DNA from: Anthostomella pinea
Taxonomy: Eukaryota > Ascomycota > Sordariomycetes > Xylariales > Xylariaceae
DNA length: 64,000 nucleotides
Assembly: GCA_963556695.1 (NCBI GenBank)
Contig: CAUWAG010000003.1
Location: forward strand, 434,001-498,000
Direction of reading: 5' to 3'
The notes beneath the pieces were generated by a model. That model saw nothing but the letters and a program-made list of their open reading frames with translations, was not told where the DNA came from and did no database searches. A program made the position numbers and the translations under genes. This document shows positions 43,608 to 54,833 of the stretch, one piece after another; position 1 is the first letter of the stretch, and every line of letters starts with the position of its first letter.

Positions 43608-44744
43608 ATGCAAGGTAATACTTATACGACTCCATCACCCACTGCGGCTTTTCTACCCAGTCGTTGCTCAGCCAGAGCGCCATTACTTCCGCAAGCGACC
43701 CCGGACGACCTCACTTTCTCAGGTCGCAGAGATCTCGCCTGGACGATAAAAACACCACGGCGAACTCGATACTTCCTCTATCTCGTCATGGGTCTTTCGC
43801 TACTTTCTTTCGTGGCCCTGGCCGGCTACACTGTGGCTCTTCCCGGACATATCAATGATCGACTGGCAGAAGCAGAGGTATGGAATTCGAACCTCTACAG
43901 CTGACGATATACGACTCGGTTATTGACTCGTCCACAGGTCATCACTTCAACCATCACCAACTACGCTCATCCCCTGAGCCTGTCCGCCTTGGAGACGCTT
44001 GATGCAACAGCGACGCCCCTCAGTTATGCCTCATCTCCGACACCCATATCGGTTCCCACGGCCGGCGCAACGGCGGCCGAGTTCGTTGCGCCAGCCGAGT
44101 TCATGGTGGAGGAAGCTAGCTGCACTTCTTCAACCGGCACCGAAGCTGCCCCTAAGTCTACATCTACTTCTGCCTCTGTCTCGGTCTGCATCTCGATCGG
44201 AGGCGACTACCCGACCACGACAGTGCCGGCCTACTGCAACCCCTCGCACTTCAGCAACGCGCCGGCGCTCATGACGCCCACCGGCACCGACGACGCCAGC
44301 ATCCCCACGGCCACGGCAAACCTCACCATCAGCAACGTCCACGACAAGATGGAGTGCTGCGCGCAGTGCACGCGCATCTTCAACTGCTTCGCGTGGCACT
44401 TCGTCCCCGTGTACACGCAGGCGTCGACCGACAAGCTGCCCGGCGGCTTCGACCCCTGGGGCTACGGCAACTGCGAGCTGAAGTACCACACGGGAGGCGT
44501 CGACGACGCCAGCGGGAAGGTGTGCACGGACGGCGCCGCGTCGTACTGCCCGAATGGACGGCTGGAGGGCATGCTGAACGGGACCAGCAACGTGGCGGGT
44601 CCGGACGGCGAGACGGAGCGCTGGAGTAATCTGTACTACAACGGCTGGAACGACGGCGCGTGCAGTGCGGCGAAGGATATATTTGTGGACGCCACGGATC
44701 CGGGAATCGGAGATGAGGATAGCCTCTGTGATGGGACGTCATGA
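43608..44744 (+). CDS. Type II membrane protein with Cys-rich PAN/Apple-like ectodomain
   Basis: Exons 43608-43877 and 43938-44744 (60-bp intron, GTATGG...CCACAG, phase 0) give 358 aa. Residues 1-54 are cytosolic and end RRTR. One membrane helix follows at about 55-78 (YFLYLVMGLSLLSFVALAGYT). The rest is extracellular: a Ser/Thr/Ala-rich stalk, then a Cys-containing domain (ECCAQCTRIFNCFAWHF...GNCELKYHTGG...VCTDG). The CxxC...NC.AW...C spacing resembles PAN/Apple modules that bind proteins or carbohydrate. N-glycosylation sequons such as NLT and NGT are present. The start ATG is the first in frame before the basic stretch; a further upstream exon cannot be excluded. Confidence 0.7.
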
Positions 44745-45560
44745 ACAAGTCTCTTCGGTATCGGCCCTTCGAGGTTACGAGAGCACGTTCGATGCGCTAG
44801 CTACCTACCTACCGGCTCCTCGGTCCATACAGCCTCGGGACGAGGAGGAGTCAAGGAGGAGCATAGCCTGATTTGATTGCAAAAAAATACCCCCTTGTTA
44901 TACCAACCTACCATGGTGTTTCGTGATGGCTTCTCGTGCCATTGATCAGGATCTGGCGACATTCTGAAGATTTGCGCAGGAAAGTTCGTCCAATGGAAAG
45001 TGGTCGCTTAGTTTCACACCCGAATCATGAATCAAGGCATCATTCGAAGCGAAGCCAACCCCTGGCGAGGCCTCGGCGCCTGAGACCAGCACCCTTGGAA
45101 TGGTCCGAGGTCTTGGTTCGCCCCCCTGAATTGCTAGCTCGAATGGAGTATAGCGTCCATGCTTAAAACAAGCGGCAGCGGCCTAGACGCAAATCCTTCG
45201 GCGGCTTTCACGCTTTACCTGCCATTTCGAGCAGTCGGTATTCTACCATTCCAATCTCGGACGATCCGGCCTGTGCCGTAGCGCCTGGGGTGACCGGGTG
45301 ACCAGGGGCTAGCAATTAGAACTTTCTTTCGAGCTGAAATCCGACTTCATATGTGCTTGGCTGGAATGCCATTGTGAGGAGTTGAGTTTTCTCCCCTTCT
45401 CTGCACCGTGCTCTTTTCATCTCACAGCAGACTCTTGCTCTTACGTTCATTACGATACCTTTCAGTATCCGCAACTCGTTCTCACTAATTATTTAATTAA
45501 TATATCAATTAATTACTTAATACACATTCGTTTCCAACCACCAACAAACAAACCAGCAAG
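44745..45560. other. Intergenic, promoter of the GPI-protein gene
   Basis: No gene recognised. AT-rich just before 45540 (repeated TTAATTAAT). Confidence 0.55.
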
Positions 45561-46295
45561 ATGTCCAAGTCCCTTCTCCTCTCCGCCCTCGTCGGCAGCA
45601 CCATGGCCCAGACCACGGTCATGGACCTATTCCTGCCCGGCTTCGACAACCAGGCACTCGTGGGCTCGGTCATGACCGCCAACCCCACCATGGCGCAGTA
45701 CTTCGTCGCGTGCCCAGGGGGCGAAGACGCCAGCGACTGCGGCGCCGGCCCGGGCGTCACCGTCACCATGCGGCCCGGCAACTACGGGCTCGACATAGAC
45801 GGTGGTGATGCGGTGTAAGTCTTGCTCACCCCTTCCTTCCATCCATATCCTCTCTCATTCCGCCTACTCCACGAGACCACGCCACTCATCACAACAAACA
45901 GTACCATGACCGAGCAATGCCAGATAGACCAGGGCACCGCCATCTGCACGGCCAGCATCGGCGGCACCGACGCCAACGACCCGGGCGTGCAGACCGTCAC
46001 GTCCACCGACATCGACAGCTCGGACTTCTTCCTTGCCGTCACCATCACCGCCGGTCTTGAGAAGCTCGCCGCCGCCACCGCCACAGGCTCCACCACTGCT
46101 TCCTCGGGCGCTTCCTCGACGGCCGCCGCTGCCAAGTCCGGCGTCAGCAGCACCGCCGCGGCGCAGACGAGCAGCGGAACCGGGACCAGTGGTGCGAAGG
46201 CAACTAGTGTCAGCACGGGGGGTGCCCCGATCGCCACGCAGCATGTGGTCTTGGCCGGTGTGGCCGCGCTCGTGGGTGGTGTGCTGGCCATGTAG
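45561..46295 (+). CDS. GPI-anchored cell-surface protein, unknown function
   Basis: Exons 45561-45814 and 45902-46295 (87-bp intron, GTAAGT...AACAG) give 215 aa. The signal peptide is MSKSLLLSALVGSTMA. The globular part has a few cysteines (FVACPGGEDASDCGAG, EQCQIDQGTAIC). It is followed by a Ser/Thr/Ala/Gly-rich stalk and a C-terminal hydrophobic tail (HVVLAGVAALVGGVLAM) expected for GPI attachment. This is a common architecture for fungal wall or plasma-membrane proteins. No catalytic motif is recognised. Confidence 0.82.
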
Positions 46296-46403
46296 GTTCG
46301 CGTCTATTCGTCATATAGGTTTTGGATATATCATATCGCTTGGGCAGGGGGCTCTTGATCCTGCTCTTGTACTGTGCATCGACTCATGTTAGACCTACCT
46401 ATT

Positions 46404-46579
46404 TACACTGAACCTCCAGGAGTCTCCGTTCACCCCTCGTTCACCAAGCGAAATGTGTAGTTGTTATCACTGGAATAAGCGGTCCGGAATAAGCATCACT
46501 TATAGCTGATTTGATTAAACCTGCTTATATCGGGGTGCTTATCCCATTAATGCAAATGGAACTTGAAAGGGGTCAATGT
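46404..46579. mobile_element. MITE-like element, copy E
   Basis: The left end TACACTGAACCTCCAGGAGT is followed by CTCCGT. The right end is badly diverged (GGAACTTGAAAGGGGTCAAT). Internal GGAATAAGC blocks occur twice. It lies between the GPI-protein gene and the first F-box-ankyrin gene. Confidence 0.75.
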
Positions 46580-46940
46580 CGATGTAGAACTAGTAACCAT
46601 AACGCGCATACGATCACGATTCAGCCTTCCAAGTTTGGTGAAGCTCTTGCATGTTCATCTAGCTAGTCTGTCAGCCTTTGTCGTGCCCTTCGCTCTGTGG
46701 CACCGTCTTGCGCGTTGCTCGGTTCGTAAGTACTTCAGGTCCCTGGAATTGCCAGATGTCAGGATCAATACTCAAGCAGGAAAGGATCATACTTAGAGTG
46801 GCTTGTTCGGTTGAAACGAGCTTATCTTGAGCACCTTGTTGCTTGCAAGTTGCTGGTGCTAAGCTGGGAGTTGCGTATAACCTCCCGTTGTCTCAGCTCC
46901 TCGTCCCCTGAACCTCCCATTGCCTCAGGGTCTCATTGCC

Positions 46941-48505
46941 TCAGGTTCTCATGGCCTCAGATTCCTCTTGTCTCTGCTTCTTCCTCGGCCGAGGCTGTGA
47001 TGCCAAGAAGTCCGCAATACGGGTGTCATGTGGGTACATCCTCATGGCACAAAACGCAGGCGTCCGCCCACTGTTGTCCTGTGCCCATGGATTGGCACCA
47101 TGCCGCACCAGAAGATCCACGGCCGCAGTTTTAGTATGGTCAAAGTGCCCCCGAGGCACAGATTATGCAGCGGCGTACGTCCTAGGCTATTCTTCGCGTT
47201 CAGATCGGCCTTGTGCTTGATCAGGTGCTTGATGCCCTGGATTATGTGCTCCGGGTATCTGCAGCAAATGTGCAAAGGTGTCGTGCCGGTCGAGATGCAG
47301 ATGTTGGGACGAGCTCCGTGCTGAAGAAGCAAGAGAACAGCGCTGTCCGCGGCCTTGCCATTGATTCTGCTCAACAAAAGAAGGGCGCTGTTGTGCTCAG
47401 GGTCGTCCTCCTTGCACCATAAGTCTGGATGAGCTCCGGCCTGGAGAAGCATTCTGATCATCTCGGGTCCGTAGAGGGCAATGTCCTCGGCGTCAACAGT
47501 TGACGACTTCATTCGCTTTGCGATACGTTGGATGAGACTGCGGCCCTCCAAATCAAGATTATTCGCGTTGTATCCTGCATCAAGGACCACCTCCAACAAC
47601 AGCTTGCCTTCAAGGTCAAGAGCAGTACAAGGATCGAGCCACTCGGTATCGAAATGGCTGGATGCTGGATCGGGCGGGCAATGCTTCAGCATGATTCGGA
47701 GCTTTTCCGCTTTTGCCTCGATTCCCGAAGTGCCGTAGTTGCCGTCACTGAGTTCGGAGACAAGGACCTGGACCATTGCTCGCTTGTGCCGAAAAATGCC
47801 GTGGGTGTCTTCCGACAACAAGCGAAAAGCCTCAGCCGGCACTGGATAATCTATTGCCAAAGTCAAAGCGGTTTCTTCACACCGCTCCTCCGACTTCATC
47901 AGCTGTGCTTGGTCTGCATCGGCGCCTAAAGTGAGTAGTCTCTTTAAGATATTGATCAGGTCTCGCTGCGCATCGGGTTTCGGCCCGTAAGCCATCGCCT
48001 CCAAGACCTTATGTAGTGGAAAGTGCGCCAGGCAATAGACGCGTTGCTCAGGTTGGTTGACGTCTGCTCCCTTGTCCAGCAGGAAATGCATGATCTCGAG
48101 CTCGCAGTTATCAATAGCGGTAAGTAAGGGTGTCGTGTAACCCGTTCGCAGCGGATCTTCGATGTACTGGTTGACTGACGCGCCCACTGCAATCGCCTGT
48201 TTCAAGGTCGGGAGACAGCCTGTCGCGCAGGCCCAGTAGACCGATCGGTAACGCCCAGAGTCGATATCGTCGCGATAGAGATGATCGATCACCACCGGGA
48301 AGTACTCTCGACAGGTTGATGCAAGGTTCTTGACATCGACGGGAGGGAGGAACTTGGCAATGGCGACAAGTAACTCCTTGGGGACCTTCTCAGTGAGGAT
48401 GCAATCAACGGTGATGGTATCTTCAGCTGATAGCCAAGATCCGTGGGGAGGCGCCGCGCGTGTCGAGGCTGCACCAGGGCCAAATGCATGTCGTTTCTGC
48501 GCCAT
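46941..48505 (-). CDS. F-box-ankyrin protein 1, with a likely frameshift
   Basis: From the ATG at 48503-48505 an F-box-like helix set (VPKELLVAIAKFLPPVDV at about residues 41-58) is followed by ankyrin repeats (TPLLTAIDNCELEIMHFLLD; SAVLLLLQHGARPNI; GTTPLHICCRYPEHIIQ; GRTPLHNLCLGG). At about 47148-47152, a run of five G on the coding strand, the ankyrin sequence jumps frame and continues as HFDHTKTAAVDLLVRHGANP to a stop at 46941. One extra G restores continuity. In the uncorrected frame the protein ends at 47042 with 34 unrelated residues. Either an assembly error in a homopolymer or a real recent mutation. F-box proteins recruit substrates to SCF ubiquitin ligase; ankyrins would bind the substrate. 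Related genes lie at 50.4 and 52.8 kb. Confidence 0.82.
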
Positions 48506-48792
48506 CGCGTGCGAGGATGAGGGTGATGACTGTGAAGAAATGCAGGATAGCTGTCAGCCTCGAGAATCAGGTGGAGTGAATGGATGTTTGGGTTGAAGCT
48601 GGCAGGTGTGAAGGTGCAAGGTGACGAGGTTGTGCAGGAGAGGGTTCGGGGATGGTGCACCGCGCACAAATGCTGTACCTCAGGCAAGGCGGTTGGGAAA
48701 ATGACTTACAGTCTAGCCAGAGGTCTGCATCAATGCAAAGTACCAGATTCATCTGTCTACTAACCACGTCCTATCGTTTCTCGGCGGCTAGG

Positions 48793-48999
48793 TACACTGA
48801 ACCCTCGTAAGTCTCCGCACACTACCAGTCCAGCAAACAACGATAAGTCTATCGTAGTTGGTACAAGTCTACTGGCATAAGTATTGAAAGTTTCTTCCAA
48901 CATCAGATATGCTTATTCCAGGATTTCAATTCTCTACGGGTGATGTAAAATCTTATCAACATCAAGGCGCGTACGGAGACTTATGAGGGTGTCACAGTA
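48793..48999. mobile_element. MITE-like element, copy F
   Basis: Left end TACACTGAACCCTCGTAAGT followed by CTCCGC; right end GTACGGAGACTTATGAGGGT followed by a diverged tip. About 207 bp, with a GCTTATTCC block. Lies upstream of F-box-ankyrin gene 1. Confidence 0.88.
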
Positions 49000-50411
49000 C
49001 GACTGCCGGTGACTCTATGACTTTGTTGATGTACGTGAAGAAGGAAAGAAACTATGAAGCTAGCTAGGTGACAGGATCTGGTATATATAGGGGTTAGCCC
49101 CTGGGGTTGTGGGGCTGTCATCTAGTGCCGTGACAGAGGGCTGAGTGTAGAGAGGGCTTACCACCCGGTCTGATAGAGAACGAGCCACATGTAAGCCAAT
49201 GCTCAAGAAATGGCTTTATATAAATTGCAGCATCATGAGCTTACCTGCTCTCAATCGAGTCGTTAAACTCATATATGGATCGTCTGATTGTTGTGCTCCT
49301 GGAAGCACCTGTGGATAATGGTGGAATATCACCATGACCTCGTTGTGTGTCCTATGGGCCAGAGCATATATGTGCAGTAAGAATAAACGTCAATGTTCTC
49401 TAACAACCACTTTGATTACTATCCAGAAGTTTCCCTTACCAAACACCCATCCCTCAGAGGCGGTGCTTGCGATTGTTCAGCAAGCCTAGTTGGTCTGGTT
49501 TAGAAGGCCAAGCTTCCAGAGCAGCAGGTCGTAGTTCCGGTAGCAGTGAAGCCGATGCCTTGGTATAGATACTCCAAGTTGCAAGAGCTGACGGTCAACG
49601 TCTGGTTGGCTTGGTCACAAGATATAGTCCCTTCCCGGAGGCTAGATCATCATCCCTACCGTACAGCAGAGTTTTAACCAAGACAATAACATCACGAGTA
49701 CGAACAGAGGCATCTTTTTTCGCTTGTGACTGACAGTGAATAATGAAGCGCCCAACCCTGCGAGGACAAACGAGTCTGGTCCACTCTGGTCGTGCCATGA
49801 ACCTCTAAAGGCCGACCCATACCCCTTGAAAGGGCACAAACCTCTACAACCCTCATTCAGCAAACGAGAGGTATATTCTTTGTGACACAAAAGATCAAGC
49901 ACCAAGTATGACTCATTGGGTCAAAGCCTCTTGTCCCATGATGCTTACACTGTTTCTATGGATAATTGCCGGCACATGCCAAATGGAGATGTATAGGGGG
50001 TAACGGTACCTCGAGCGCTGTTCGCCTCGCTAACTGGGAACCGTGAAGCATTAATAACTGCGCCATGATCAGGGCACGATATAAAATGGGCTTCAGTCTC
50101 GCTAATCTGAGCATATCGTGCTGAGCACGTGCAACCCTACCCTGGGAACTCACTGGCTGATGCAAGTATATGAGAAATGGGGGGAAAATGAACCTAACGT
50201 GAATGCCTGAGGCGGAAATCATGTCGCCTTCCTTGGGCATCTGCCGCCCGCACCTCTATTTTCGCCTTTTGATCTGACGCCGCGGAATCGATACCAACAC
50301 GCCGCGCCCAACCTCGAGCAACAACCACTCTAGCGGTCACCATCGCTGTCGCCGTCGCCATCGCCAATCTCGACAGCGTCAATCACGGCATTGCCTTTTG
50401 CATTCAGTGTC
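49000..50411. other. Intergenic, possible repeat remnants
   Basis: GGTATATATAGGGGTTAG at about 49079 and the following pyrimidine/GT-rich stretch could be the promoter of a decayed LTR, but no ends are visible. No gene recognised. Confidence 0.45.
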
Positions 50412-52101
50412 ATGGCAGGCGCTACTCCTCCTCAGTGCCGCTGGTTCGTCCGTCGCTACCCAGCTCGCGGTCGTTCCATACTCCAGGCAAGGCCCCAACA
50501 GCCTGACGGCAGCAACGAAGCCAGCAAATCCAGCAACGCCAACGAGACCTTGGGCTATCTTGCATACCCGATCGAGATCCAACGCATGATAGCTGGCCAC
50601 AATGTCTTAAGCGCTCGCGATCGCAAGAACCTGGTCAGGACCTGCCGAACCGCCTACGACAACTTGTTGCACGTCATTTACGAGAAGGACCGCGACGAAG
50701 GCGGTTTCAAAGCTCTTGAGCACGGGGTCAAGACTGCGGTGAGATAATGCCCTACTTCTACGTTTCCCAGCGTTAAATCGAAGGATGATGTACTGATAAG
50801 TCTCGAAACTACAGGACGTGGCTCTTCTAGAGCGCACAGTAGAGTTCCAGGGAAGAGACATCCTCGCCCACGAGTTCGATTGTGAATACTGGCCAGATGG
50901 ACATGGTTATGCCCGGCCAACAGCCTTGGCCCTAGCCGTCCGTTCCCTAAGAGTCGACGTCGTCCGATTCTTGCTCTCCAAAGGGGCAGATGCCAATCAC
51001 TCATTTGACATCTACTTGGTACCTTCATATAGCCGCCTTAATCAGGTTTGGCCAACTGGCATCTCGATATCCCAGAGCGAAGCGGCATCATGCTTTCCCA
51101 TCCATCTGGCTTTGAGCGCTCAAACCAACCGACCGGCCTCAGCGCGTCTCGAAGTCGTCAAGTCCTTGCTCGAGCACGGTGCAGAACCCAATCGGAAGTC
51201 CACCCTACTGTCTTCTGGGTGCATCCACGAAGGGGTCACGCCGCTATCTCTCTCGCTAGAAACGGGTATCTCAGCAGAGGTCCTCCGATTGTTGTTGGAC
51301 CGCGGCGCGAATCAGACCGAGGTTGATCTGCCGCTTACCTATTTCAAGCAACTTGTCGGCGAAGCCAGCCCGTTCTGTTTCCCCAAACCAGTCTACTTAT
51401 GCAGCCCGAGTCCATCGCTAATGCATACCTACGGGCTTCGGGCCTCAGATATGGATGCCGAACCCCGAGACCCCTTACGGAACCGTACTGAACCTCGCGA
51501 GAAGAAGCTGGCTAAACTCGGAGTCCTCTTACAGAACCATCCTGACGCGGGTGGCCTGACAGTGCAGATGTACGTCACCATACTGGAAGAAGCCATCAAG
51601 CCGAATACCCGTGACCTGTGCAAGGTCCTTTCTGAACTCGGACAGAAACCCGACTTCGCACTAGTGGAAATTCAGGTGGGCTGCGCCGGCAACATCCTCA
51701 ACAGGATCTTTCGGAGCCTGATGCTGGAACTTCCTTGGGCTCGAAAAAATGGGAACTTCGACAACTGTCAAGCGCGAGCAGACGTGCTCATCATGCTTGT
51801 GGAAGCCGGTAGGAACCCAAGAGTCAAAGGCCCTACAGGAGAGATGTCCTTCGACTGGGTCCTGCGCCATCGCAAGAAGTGCCACAATCTGACTCTGAAG
51901 ACGATCCTCGGCGAGCTGGTTCGCCAGCTGCATAAACATGGAGCTGCTGAACCTGGAGCTGCTGAACATGGACCTACTAAGCATGGAGCTGATGAGCTGA
52001 TGAACGTCGACGAGCGCCTCTGCAGGTACCGAGAGAGGCAAAGAACAAGCCTTAAACCAAGCAGAATGCTTGACGATGCCCTCCTCACGGCGATGGTATG
52101 A
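50412..52101 (+). CDS. F-box-ankyrin protein 2
   Basis: Exons 50412-50738 and 50815-52101 (76-bp intron, GTGAGA...ACTACAG, phase 0) give 537 aa. The N-terminal region (LGYLAYPIEIQRMIAGHNVL, then RKNLVRTCRTAYDNLLHVIY) is F-box-like. Ankyrin repeats follow (ALALAVRSLRVDVVRFLLSK; SARLEVVKSLLEHGAEPN; EVLRLLLDRGANQTE; ADVLIMLVEAGRNP). A low-complexity stretch of short imperfect repeats (HGAAEPGAAEHGPTKHGADE) sits near the C-terminus. Same architecture as its neighbours at 46.9 and 52.8 kb, but low identity by eye, so the duplication is old. Expected role: substrate adaptor for SCF ubiquitin ligase (inference from the F-box). Confidence 0.78.
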
Positions 52102-52418
52102 ACACACTGCACCCCTTATAGCATGAGTCACCTCCGCTAACCTTGACGTAGATGGATACGGATCCGACTTCCTCGATCAACGCCGGCTGGATGACTTGAA
52201 ACATCAGACGCGAAGTGGATAGGACTACGCGAAGGGGCACGATTTCACAAGGTACGGGGCTAATGGGCCTGTCTGGTTGGCAAATTGGCAGTCTGGTCGG
52301 GCGACGGAGAAGTACTATCGTGGAAATTTGGTAGACCCAGTTCAGGTAGTCAGTCGATTTCCAATAGAGACAGTAAAAATAAACACACTTTTCCTCGTGA
52401 ATTCGAATCGTGAATCAA

Positions 52419-52636
52419 TACAATCACCCTCTATAAGTCGCCTTCAGGCACGTCTCTATCCATTTCTGGATATCAATCCTATATTCATTTTGATGGGATA
52501 AGCACTGTTGAATAAGCAGCTTCGACTTTGAAAGCCATCATGGATGCTTATTTTAGAGTATTGATTCCATTTATAACGAATGCACTTCTTTTTTGCTGGA
52601 CGAAGGGTGTACGGAAACTTTTGGAGGCTCAGTGTA
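52419..52636. mobile_element. MITE-like element, copy G
   Basis: The right end GTACGGAAACTTTTGGAGGC followed by TCAGTGTA is well preserved. The left end (TACAATCACCCTCTATAAGT) is diverged. About 218 bp. Lies between the convergent F-box-ankyrin genes 2 and 3. Confidence 0.8.
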
Positions 52637-52838
52637 GCGACTCTCGGGTAATTATTGAGTGGGTATGATACGTAGGTAGTTGTTAGGTAAGTTGCGGAAC
52701 GGAGTGTCAGCAGGGCAAGTCACTCAAAGTCCGACAGCACATATCAACAAGAACGGGAAGACAGCTTCATCATAGGAAAAGAGACTCAAATTATCAGGAA
52801 ACTACTGCTACCGCTGGGTGTATCTGTGATCCATGGCA

Positions 52839-54002
52839 TCAACGCCGAACTGAAGCCAGTGCCACGAGGTTGTCTCTGATCATTCTGTGGCGCTCGTCAA
52901 GGGTGCATGCGAGATGCAGCGGTGTTCTCCCCTTCAAGTCTGTCTTGTTGAGGTCGGCACCGTAATAAACCAGGGCGTCGATGAAACACCAGACCTTCTG
53001 AGTCAACATGGCATACTGATGCTCTTCCTCGTGTCTAAACACCGCCGCTCGCGGGAAAGGAAACCTTGCTTTCCACGCATGGAGCTGACTGATGATGTAA
53101 GTCAACGGGGTATGGTTGTAAGCGTTTCGAGAGTTCGGGTCCGCACCACGGGCGAGGAGCATACGCAGTGCTGCCAGGGCGTAGTCGAGACGTTTGCCGA
53201 AGTCTTGATCGACGTATTTGGCGGATACTTTTTTGCCTTCGGCGCGTATGAGGTTGTCTGTAGCGATGTACCATTCGCCCAAGCGTAGCAGATCGAAGAC
53301 TGGCGCGACCTCATCCTGTGCTATCGTGATGTGTGCCGAAAGCTGGGGAACAGGAGCAATAGCTTCTTCTTCGGGAGCAGCGTCTTCTTGTTCGGGAGCA
53401 GTAGCTTCTTCTTTGGGTTTACACCACGCGGTAGGCCGCACGTCCATATCCGCACCGTGCTGACTCAGAGCATGGATGATTCTGCTGGCTTTTCCTTGCA
53501 TATTATTCGTTATAACCCAGTTGATAGGGTACCAGCAAAGAGAATGGCCAGCTACCGGATACTTGTCTGGCTTTATCGCGCTTGCTCCGTTGTCGAGGAG
53601 CAGGTTGACTGCGCGCGCGTTCTGTACCCGGCATGCTAGCAGAAGAGCGGTCTGGTTACGGCCGAATCTGGGTCCTGCATTGGCGATGCGGTGGCCTTTC
53701 TCGAAGTAAACGTGAACGGCAGCAGGGTCGCGTCGGAGAATTGTCTCGAGGGCGCCTTTGCGGCCCTTGACGACCGCCCACCAGAGCGCGTAGCGATCAC
53801 CGATCTTTGCATCGTCACAGTACATCTCAGTAATGATGAGCTGTGATAACTTCTTCGACGCTTGAGCGAGGCGGAATCGCACGCGCTGAGTTAGGTACTG
53901 GCAGATATCGAGTACCAACTCGGTCGGGATCGTAGTTAAGAGATCAGTCGCATCCTCATGAGTGGCGCCGTCCGTGTTGTCGCTGGCGTTGGTAGAGTGC
54001 AT
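52839..54002 (-). CDS. F-box-ankyrin protein 3
   Basis: 387 aa from the ATG at 54000-54002 (MHSTNASDNTDG). The F-box lies at about residues 23-57 (LTTIPTELVLDICQYLTQRV). Ankyrin repeats follow: TALLLACRVQNARAVNLLLD, ALRMLLARGADPNSRNAYNH, IDALVYYGADLNKTDLKG, GRTPLHLAC. Between repeats is a Glu/Ala/Pro insert (APEQEDAAPEEEAIAP) encoded by an imperfect triplicated segment of about 27 bp at 53355-53420. The frame is open further upstream to 54335, but that part is low-complexity and contains no domain, so I chose the internal start just before the F-box. Convergent with gene 2 across MITE copy G. Confidence 0.78.
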   Translation of the reverse strand: MHSTNASDNTDGATHEDATDLLTTIPTELVLDICQYLTQRVRFRLAQASKKLSQLIITEMYCDDAKIGDRYALWWAVVKGRKGALETILRRDPAAVHVYFEKGHRIANAGPRFGRNQTALLLACRVQNARAVNLLLDNGASAIKPDKYPVAGHSLCWYPINWVITNNMQGKASRIIHALSQHGADMDVRPTAWCKPKEEATAPEQEDAAPEEEAIAPVPQLSAHITIAQDEVAPVFDLLRLGEWYIATDNLIRAEGKKVSAKYVDQDFGKRLDYALAALRMLLARGADPNSRNAYNHTPLTYIISQLHAWKARFPFPRAAVFRHEEEHQYAMLTQKVWCFIDALVYYGADLNKTDLKGRTPLHLACTLDERHRMIRDNLVALASVRR

Positions 54003-54488
54003 GATGAAGACGACGCTTGGGACAGTGCCCTCGCACGATGGAGGAGAAGAAGCAGGTGCTTGACGGTACCCAAGTAGGTAGACGCCTTCGCGAAAGATGA
54101 AGCACTCCAGGAAGGTGGGTGCAGGTGGTATGAGATCGAATTCGCCTCCGCACAGGAAATGGAGGTGTTGTGGGATGGAAGGGTGAGGGTGGAAGTGTGA
54201 GTGCAAGGCGTGCAGGCCAATGAATAGATATTCACACACAGCAAGCCGCGTCTGTGGGTCACGCGTCTGTGACACGCGGTTAAGATAGGTACCTAAGGTA
54301 CCACTATCGATACATCTCATTGCGAAGCGGGACAACTAGGTATTTACCTAACCAGGTAACTTAAGGTACCTACCTCACGGGTGTAGGCTACAGCGCTCTC
54401 TACAGTGTTTGCCATTAGGTACTGCTGATAAGGGGCAAGGCTTCAGGTTGCCTTTGGGACGACCGCGCGGGGCTTAAGGGGGGCTTCC

Positions 54489-54676
54489 ATTGCTGCACCT
54501 CCAGATTTGTCACTTCAAGAAGGTGCGTTTATCATAAATGGAATAAGCATAGAAGATAACTTTACAGCTATGAGCTACTTATTCCTGTCTGCCCATTCCT
54601 GTATTTCTAAAATTTCACTTGTAATCTATAAAACTTCTAGCATAGCGCTTACGGAGACTTATACGGGCTGAGTGTA
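54489..54676. mobile_element. MITE-like element, copy H
   Basis: The right end TTACGGAGACTTATACGGGC followed by TGAGTGTA is clear. The left tip is diverged, but GCGTTTATCATAAATGGAAT matches copy C at the same place. About 188 bp. Lies upstream of F-box-ankyrin gene 3 and about 160 bp from the pogo-type element. Confidence 0.75.
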
Positions 54677-54833
54677 TATCCCCAGGACCTCTGGGATTGA
54701 TCAACTGTCTCTTGCCTTTGCGATACGGAAGCCAAACCGTCCCCCTCACCACCACCTCTGCCTCATCGACCAAAATGGGTACCATCTCGTCGCCTCGCCC
54801 TTCTCTGGTCCCCTCATGGCTTGATATTCGATA

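Noticed and set aside
54003..54335. Upstream extension of F-box-ankyrin protein 3
   Set aside because: Low-complexity residues with no domain; the internal ATG directly precedes the F-box.
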